The position numbers and the translations under genes are program-made. A stretch of 64,000 bases of DNA from Leptodactylus fallax. Taxonomy: Eukaryota > Chordata > Amphibia > Anura > Leptodactylidae. The DNA is taken from the NCBI GenBank assembly GCA_947044405.1, contig CAMRHE010000035.1:7661501-7725500 (forward strand). Reading direction: 5' to 3'. Under the pieces are notes generated by a model. That model was not told the origin of the DNA and ran no database searches. It saw only the letters and a list, made by a program, of their open reading frames with translations. Shown piece after piece: positions 58,359 to 64,000 of this stretch (position 1 is its first letter; each line of letters begins with the position of its first letter).

Positions 58359-58747
58359 ACCAGCAGCACAGATAGACGGTCTGTGTCAGAGGGGCTGGGG
58401 CCACAGGGGGGCTTTTGCTGAGTGGAGCATTAGTCCGGCTGCTCAAGTGGACCAGCTAAGGACAGAGAGATAGGCTTTGTCCCAGAAGGGCTGGCGTCCA
58501 CAGAGGACGGTTGCTGGAGTTGAGCAACAGTCAGGACAGTTAGGGGCTCAAGGAGTGAGTTAGGCCCTATCTGTGGCATAGGTTTTTTTGTTGTTTTGCT
58601 GTGTTGCAGTTAAGCTGAATAAAGCCACGTTTTATTTTACGCTTGGACGGTCTGAAAGCTATCTTTCCGGCGCCCAGTACCATGAACCACCGCTGTCCGG
58701 ACCAGGACAAGCCGCCATTTTGAGTGTAATTCCCCCAAGCTGTCACA
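58227..58747 (+). repeat. 3' LTR of the myosin-carrying element
   Basis: 521 bp. It contributes codons 1391-1433 and the stop of the long frame (stop at 58356-58358), and carries a polyadenylation signal AATAAA at 58618-58623 after a T-rich stretch, as expected for transcript ends in the LTR. Confidence 0.95.
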
Positions 58748-58946
58748 ATGGTCATAATTATTCAGACCCTTTTCTGTGACGCTCATATTTAACTCACATG
58801 CTGTCCATTTCCTTCTGATCCTCCTTAAGATGGTTCTACTCCTTCATTGGAGTCCAGCTGTGTTTAATTAAACTAATTGGACTTTATTAGGAAAGGCACA
58901 CACCTGTCTATATAAGACACAGTGCATGTCAGAGCAAAAGAGAATC

Positions 58947-60065
58947 ATGAGGTCAAAGGAACTGGCCAAGGAGCTCAGAGACAGAATTGTGGCAAAGCAC
59001 AAATCTGGCCAAGGTTACAAAAGAATTTCTGCAGCACTCAAGGTTCCTAAGAGCACAGTGGCCTCCATAATCCTTAAATGGAAGAAATTTGGGACGACCA
59101 GAACTCTTCCTAGACCTGGCCATCCAGCCAAACTGAGCAATCAAGGGAGAAGAGCCTTGGTGAGAGAGGTAAAGAAGAACCCAAAGATCACTGTGGCTGA
59201 GCTCCAGAGATGCAGTAGGGAGATGGGAGAAAGTTCCACAAAGTCAACTATCACTGCAACCCTCCACCAGTCGGGACTTTATGGCAGAGTGGCCCGAAGG
59301 AAGCCTCTCCTCAGTGCAAGACATATGAAAGCTCACATAGGGTTTGCCAAAAAACACAAGAAGGACACCCAGACTATGAGAAATAAGATTCTCTGGTCTG
59401 ATGAGACGAAGATTGAACTTTTAGGCGTTAATTCTAAGCGGTATGTGTGGAGAAAACCAGGCACTGCTCATCACCTGCCCAATTCAATCCCAACAGTGAA
59501 ACATGGTGGTGGCAGCATCATGCTATGGGGGTGTTTTTCAGTTGCAGGGACAAGACGACTGGTAGCAATTGGAAAGATGAATGCGGCCAAGTACAGAGAT
59601 ATCCTGGAAGAAAACCTCTTCCAGAGTGTTCTGGACCTCAGACTGGGCCGAAGGTTCACCTTCCAACAAGACAATGACCCTAAGCACACAGCTAAAATAA
59701 CAAAGGAGTGGCTTCGGAACAACTCTGTGACCATTCTTGACTGGCCCAGCCAGAGCTCTGACCTCAACCCAATTGAGCATCCCTGGAAAAACCTGAAAAT
59801 GGCTGTCCACCAACGTTCACCATCCAACCTGACGGAACTGGAGAGGATCTGCAAGGAAGAATGGCAGAGGATCCCCAAACCCAGATGTGAAAAACTTGTT
59901 GCATCACTCCCAAGAAGACTCATGGCTGTAGTAGCTAAAAAGGGTGCTTCTACTCAATACCGAGCAAAGGGTCGGAATATTTATGACCATGTGATATTTC
60001 AGTTTTTCTTTTTTAATAAATTTGCAAAAATATCTACATTTCTGTTTTTTTTTCTGTCAAGATGA
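58947..60065 (+). CDS. Tc1 transposase, uninterrupted
   Basis: I use MRSKELAKELRDRIVAKHKS (58947), the usual family start; an in-frame ATG seven codons earlier (58926) also exists. The HTH reads GYKRISAALKVPKSTVASII, followed by a GHPAKLS linker, normally GRPAKLS. The catalytic residues are D152 (LWSDETK), D242 (FQQDNDPKH) and E277 (LNPIEHPW), numbered from 58947, spaced DD34E. One residue seems missing before GKMNAAKYRD compared with relatives. The usual end KKGASTQY is followed by about 35 extra residues read from the terminal repeat, because the normal stop is not seen. The LTR element landed upstream of the gene, so the frame is intact. Activity is possible but not shown; the element's left end is 5.7 kb further off than normal. 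Confidence 0.88.
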   Translation: MRSKELAKELRDRIVAKHKSGQGYKRISAALKVPKSTVASIILKWKKFGTTRTLPRPGHPAKLSNQGRRALVREVKKNPKITVAELQRCSREMGESSTKSTITATLHQSGLYGRVARRKPLLSARHMKAHIGFAKKHKKDTQTMRNKILWSDETKIELLGVNSKRYVWRKPGTAHHLPNSIPTVKHGGGSIMLWGCFSVAGTRRLVAIGKMNAAKYRDILEENLFQSVLDLRLGRRFTFQQDNDPKHTAKITKEWLRNNSVTILDWPSQSSDLNPIEHPWKNLKMAVHQRSPSNLTELERICKEEWQRIPKPRCEKLVASLPRRLMAVVAKKGASTQYRAKGRNIYDHVIFQFFFFNKFAKISTFLFFFLSR

Positions 60066-60179
60066 GGTTCTGAGTGTACATTAATTAGAAATAAAATGAA
60101 CTGTTTTGCTTTCAGCAAATCGCTGCAATGACACAGAGTGAAAAATTTAAAGGGGTCTGAATACTTTCTGTACCCACTG

Positions 60180-60417
60180 TATATACAGATGTATGAAAAT
60201 TGAAGTGAAAATGCTACAGTACTGGAAACCTTTTAATGGCAGTACAACTTGCTAAAATATGCAAATTTCCAAGACAGCAATGTATGAATTCTGTTTGATT
60301 ATTTACATATGATACTTTCCCAAGTTGACTTCTTCAAATCGTGATCACTGTAGTTCCTACTGTTCCAATCCATGGCTGCTGTAAGGAAAATGTAGCAATC
60401 TGTGAATGGTCATACTA
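60180..60417. other. Short spacer
   Basis: About 240 bp of unassigned DNA between two Tc1 elements. Confidence 0.4.
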
Positions 60418-61709
60418 CAGTGGGGAAAAAAAGTATTTAGTCAGCCACCAGTTGTGCAAGTTCTCCCACTTAAAAAGATGAGAGAGGCCTGTAATTAACA
60501 TCATAGGTAGACCTCAACTATGACAGACAAAAAGAGAAAATAAATCCAGAAAAATCACATTGTCTGATTTTTAAAGAATTTATTTGCAAATTATGGTGGA
60601 AAATAAGTATTTGGTCAATAACAAAAGTTCATCTCAATACTTTGTTTTATATCCTTTGTTGGCAATGTCAGCGGTCAAATGTTTTCTGTAAGTCTTCACA
60701 AGGTTGGCACACACTGTTGCTAGTATGTTGGCCCATTCCTCCATGCAGATCTCCTCTAGAGTAGTGATGTTTTGGGGCCGTCGCTGGGCAACATGGACTT
60801 TCAACTCCCTTCAAAGGTTTTCTATGGGGTAGAGATCTGTAGACTGGCTAGGCCACTCTAGGACCTTGAAATGCTTCTTACGAAGCCACTCCTTCATTGC
60901 CCTGGTGGTATGCTTGGGATCATTGTGATGCTGAAAGACCCAGCTACATTTCATCTTCAATGCTCTTGCTGATGGAAGGAGGTTTGCACGCACTCAAAAT
61001 CTCACGATACATGGCCCCATTTATTCTTTCATGTACACGGATCAGTCGTCCTGGTCCCTTTGCAGAGAAATAGCCCCAAAGCATGATGTTTCCACCCCCA
61101 TGCTTCACAGTAGGTATGGTGTTCTTTGGATGCAACTCAGCATTCACTCTCCTCCAAACACGATGAGTTGTGTTTCTACCAAACAGTTCTACTTTGGTTT
61201 CACCTGACCATATGACATTCTCCCAAAACTCTTCCGGAACATCCAAATGCTCTCTAGCAAACTTCAGACGGGCCCAGATATGTGCTGGCTTAAGCAGGGG
61301 GACATGTCTGGCACTGCAGGATCTGAGTCCCTGGCAGCGTAGTGTGTTACTGACGGTAGCCTTTGTTACGTTAGTCCCAGCTTTCTGCAGGTCATTCACT
61401 AGGTTCCCCCGTGTGGTTCTGGGATTTTTGCTCACCGTTCTTGCGATCATTTTGACCCCATCTGGTGAGATCTTGCTTGGAGCCCCTGATTGAGGGAGAT
61501 TATCAGTGGTCTTGTATGTCTTCCATTTTCTAATTATTGCTCCCACAGTTGATTTCTTCACACCAAGCTACTTGCCTATTGCAGATTCAGTCTTCCCAGC
61601 CTGGTACAGGTCTACAATTTTGTTTCTGGTGTCCTTCCACAGCTCTTTGGTCTTCACCATAGTGGAGTTTGGAGTGTGACTGTTTGAGGTTGTGGACAGG
61701 TGTCTTTTA
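60418..61709 (-). mobile_element. Tc1 transposon, left part; interrupted by another Tc1
   Basis: TA at 60416-60417 precedes CAGTGGGGAAAAAAAGTATT, the same family as 14121 and 33999. The element reads on to GGACAGGTGTCTTTTA at 61709, where the 14121 copy continues TACTGATAACAATTTCAAAC. At that TA (61708-61709) a different Tc1 has inserted. The rest of this element must lie beyond the window. Confidence 0.9.
60640..61660 (-). pseudogene. Tc1 transposase with stop and frameshifts
   Basis: The start [20 protein letters not shown] at 61660 is followed by an in-frame TAG where relatives have GKQLGVKK. The frame from 61561 covers the rest of the HTH and [13 protein letters not shown], in which the first catalytic Asp is replaced by Gly (SGETK). 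A small insertion (CACT, near 60990) breaks the frame, and the end part holds [11 protein letters not shown], in which the second Asp is changed to His. The tail is shifted again near 60810. It is dead several times over. Confidence 0.9.
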
Positions 61710-63628
<1,919 letters not shown>

Positions 63629-64000
63629 ATGGCGGACCTTCTTCCTCAACTTCCTACTAAACAAGACCTTAAAAGTATGGTTGCGGAAATCACAGCATCC
63701 TTCCGATCTGAAATTGCTACCCTCCGCACTGATTTACACTCCATTGCTAACCGAATGGACACGCTGGAGAATGACCATGACACTACCAGGGACTATGTTG
63801 CCTCACTGCATGATACTACCACTGAACAGGGTTCAGCTATACGGGACATGCAACGCCACTTGGAGGATCTTGACAACAGGGGCCGGCGCAACAATATACG
63901 CATCAAGGGACTCCCAGAGGCTGACCAATCTGAGGATCTGCCTGTTCTGCTGGAGGCTGTCTTCAACACTATACTGCAGGAGCCCCCGTCCCACAAAATT
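63629..64000 (+). CDS. L1 ORF1, coiled-coil and RRM start, open to the window edge
   Basis: From the ATG at 63629 the frame reads MADLLPQLPTKQDLKSMVAE, then a heptad-patterned coiled coil (IATLRTDLHSIANRMDTLEN, SAIRDMQRHLEDLDNR) and the conserved RRM opening NNIRIKGLPEADQSEDLP. It has no stop up to base 64000, 124 codons. This is the RNA-binding protein that coats LINE RNA. The internal ATG need not be the start; it may be part of the longer ORF1 that begins at 62984, from which it is now separated by frame changes. Confidence 0.85.
   Translation, partial: MADLLPQLPTKQDLKSMVAEITASFRSEIATLRTDLHSIANRMDTLENDHDTTRDYVASLHDTTTEQGSAIRDMQRHLEDLDNRGRRNNIRIKGLPEADQSEDLPVLLEAVFNTILQEPPSHKI

Larger units (their letters stand above)
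53063..58747 (+). mobile_element. LTR element carrying host-like myosin/HIP1 coding sequence
   Basis: Two LTRs (53063-53582 and 58227-58747) in direct orientation, TG at the start and CA at the end, flanked by the 4 bp target duplication ATGG (53059-53062 and 58748-58751). A purine tract GAGGGGGAGGG precedes the 3' LTR. Directly after the 5' LTR the text TATGGTGGAGAATCGCGCGC begins where a primer-binding site should be. The 4.6 kb interior has one 1433-codon frame and no recognisable gag, protease, reverse transcriptase, RNase H or integrase. The structure is that of a retroelement moved in trans by another LTR element, probably Ty3/gypsy type judging by the TGGTGGAG-type primer region. The LTR copies differ at roughly nine sites, so the insertion is young in relation to most DNA here. 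Confidence 0.93.
52869..60179 (+). mobile_element. Tc1 transposon split by an LTR element
   Basis: TA at 52867-52868 and 60180-60181 bound the ends, CAGTGGGTACAGAAAGTATT on the left and its reverse at the right, both followed by CAGACCCCTTTAAATTTTTC-type DNA. Left noncoding DNA runs to ATTACATGG at 53062 and continues, after the insertion, at 58748 with ATGGTCATAATTATTCAGAC. Removing the insertion and one ATGG copy gives a Tc1 of about 1622 bp with an uninterrupted transposase. The mirror sequence at the right end (ATTTATGACCATGTGATATT, about 59978) confirms what the uninterrupted target looked like. Confidence 0.93.

Overview
This window is eukaryotic nuclear DNA from a vertebrate, most probably an anuran amphibian (frog or toad). 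The reasons are the density of Tc1 transposons of several families, Penelope-like elements, Tx1/L1-type LINEs, tRNA-derived SINEs and short palindromic elements of kinds familiar from frog genomes, all set in AT-rich DNA. I found no host gene exon, no genuine tRNA or rRNA gene and no CRISPR array. Almost every coding trace belongs to a mobile element.

Layout. 1-14,120: a 30-31 bp minisatellite, a broken piggyBac transposase, an intact Tc1 transposon (3732-5366), a ~380 bp repeat array with an inverted copy, a TTAA-flanked palindromic element, two opposed Penelope-like fragments, and a compound repeat holding a minisatellite related to the first. 14,121-27,530: a decayed Tc1, a Penelope-like unit with inverted ends and a 17 bp target duplication, a SINE, and a nearly complete but frameshifted L1 (21,480-27,530). 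27,531-45,110: AT-rich spacers, palindromic elements, four Tc1 copies or pieces, a two-LTR gag-protease element without reverse transcriptase (39,954-42,865), a SINE and a 35 bp minisatellite. 45,127-52,720: a Tc1 split by a Penelope-like element, then a Penelope-like relic split by a palindromic element. 52,869-64,000: a Tc1 split by an unusual LTR element, then a nest of L1 inside Tc1 inside Tc1 that leaves the window.

The most interesting object is the LTR element at 53,063-58,747. It has 520/521 bp LTRs that differ at about nine sites, a 4 bp target duplication (ATGG), a purine tract before the 3' LTR and a single open frame of 1,433 codons. I see no gag, protease, reverse transcriptase or integrase. 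The protein is a long coiled coil. Its middle (about residues 353-656) resembles the rod of a non-muscle/smooth-muscle myosin II heavy chain, and about residues 814-915 resemble HIP1/HIP1R. It looks like a non-autonomous retroelement whose coding region was replaced by intronless host cDNA from two actin-linked genes. The last 43 codons lie in the 3' LTR.

The nesting gives a relative time order. Tc1 copies landed first. The LTR element, one Penelope-like element and the last L1 landed inside them. Two transposases look complete (3954-4973 and 58947-60065). The other element proteins carry stops, frameshifts or lost catalytic residues. All family assignments come from reading translated sequence by eye; no database search was run.
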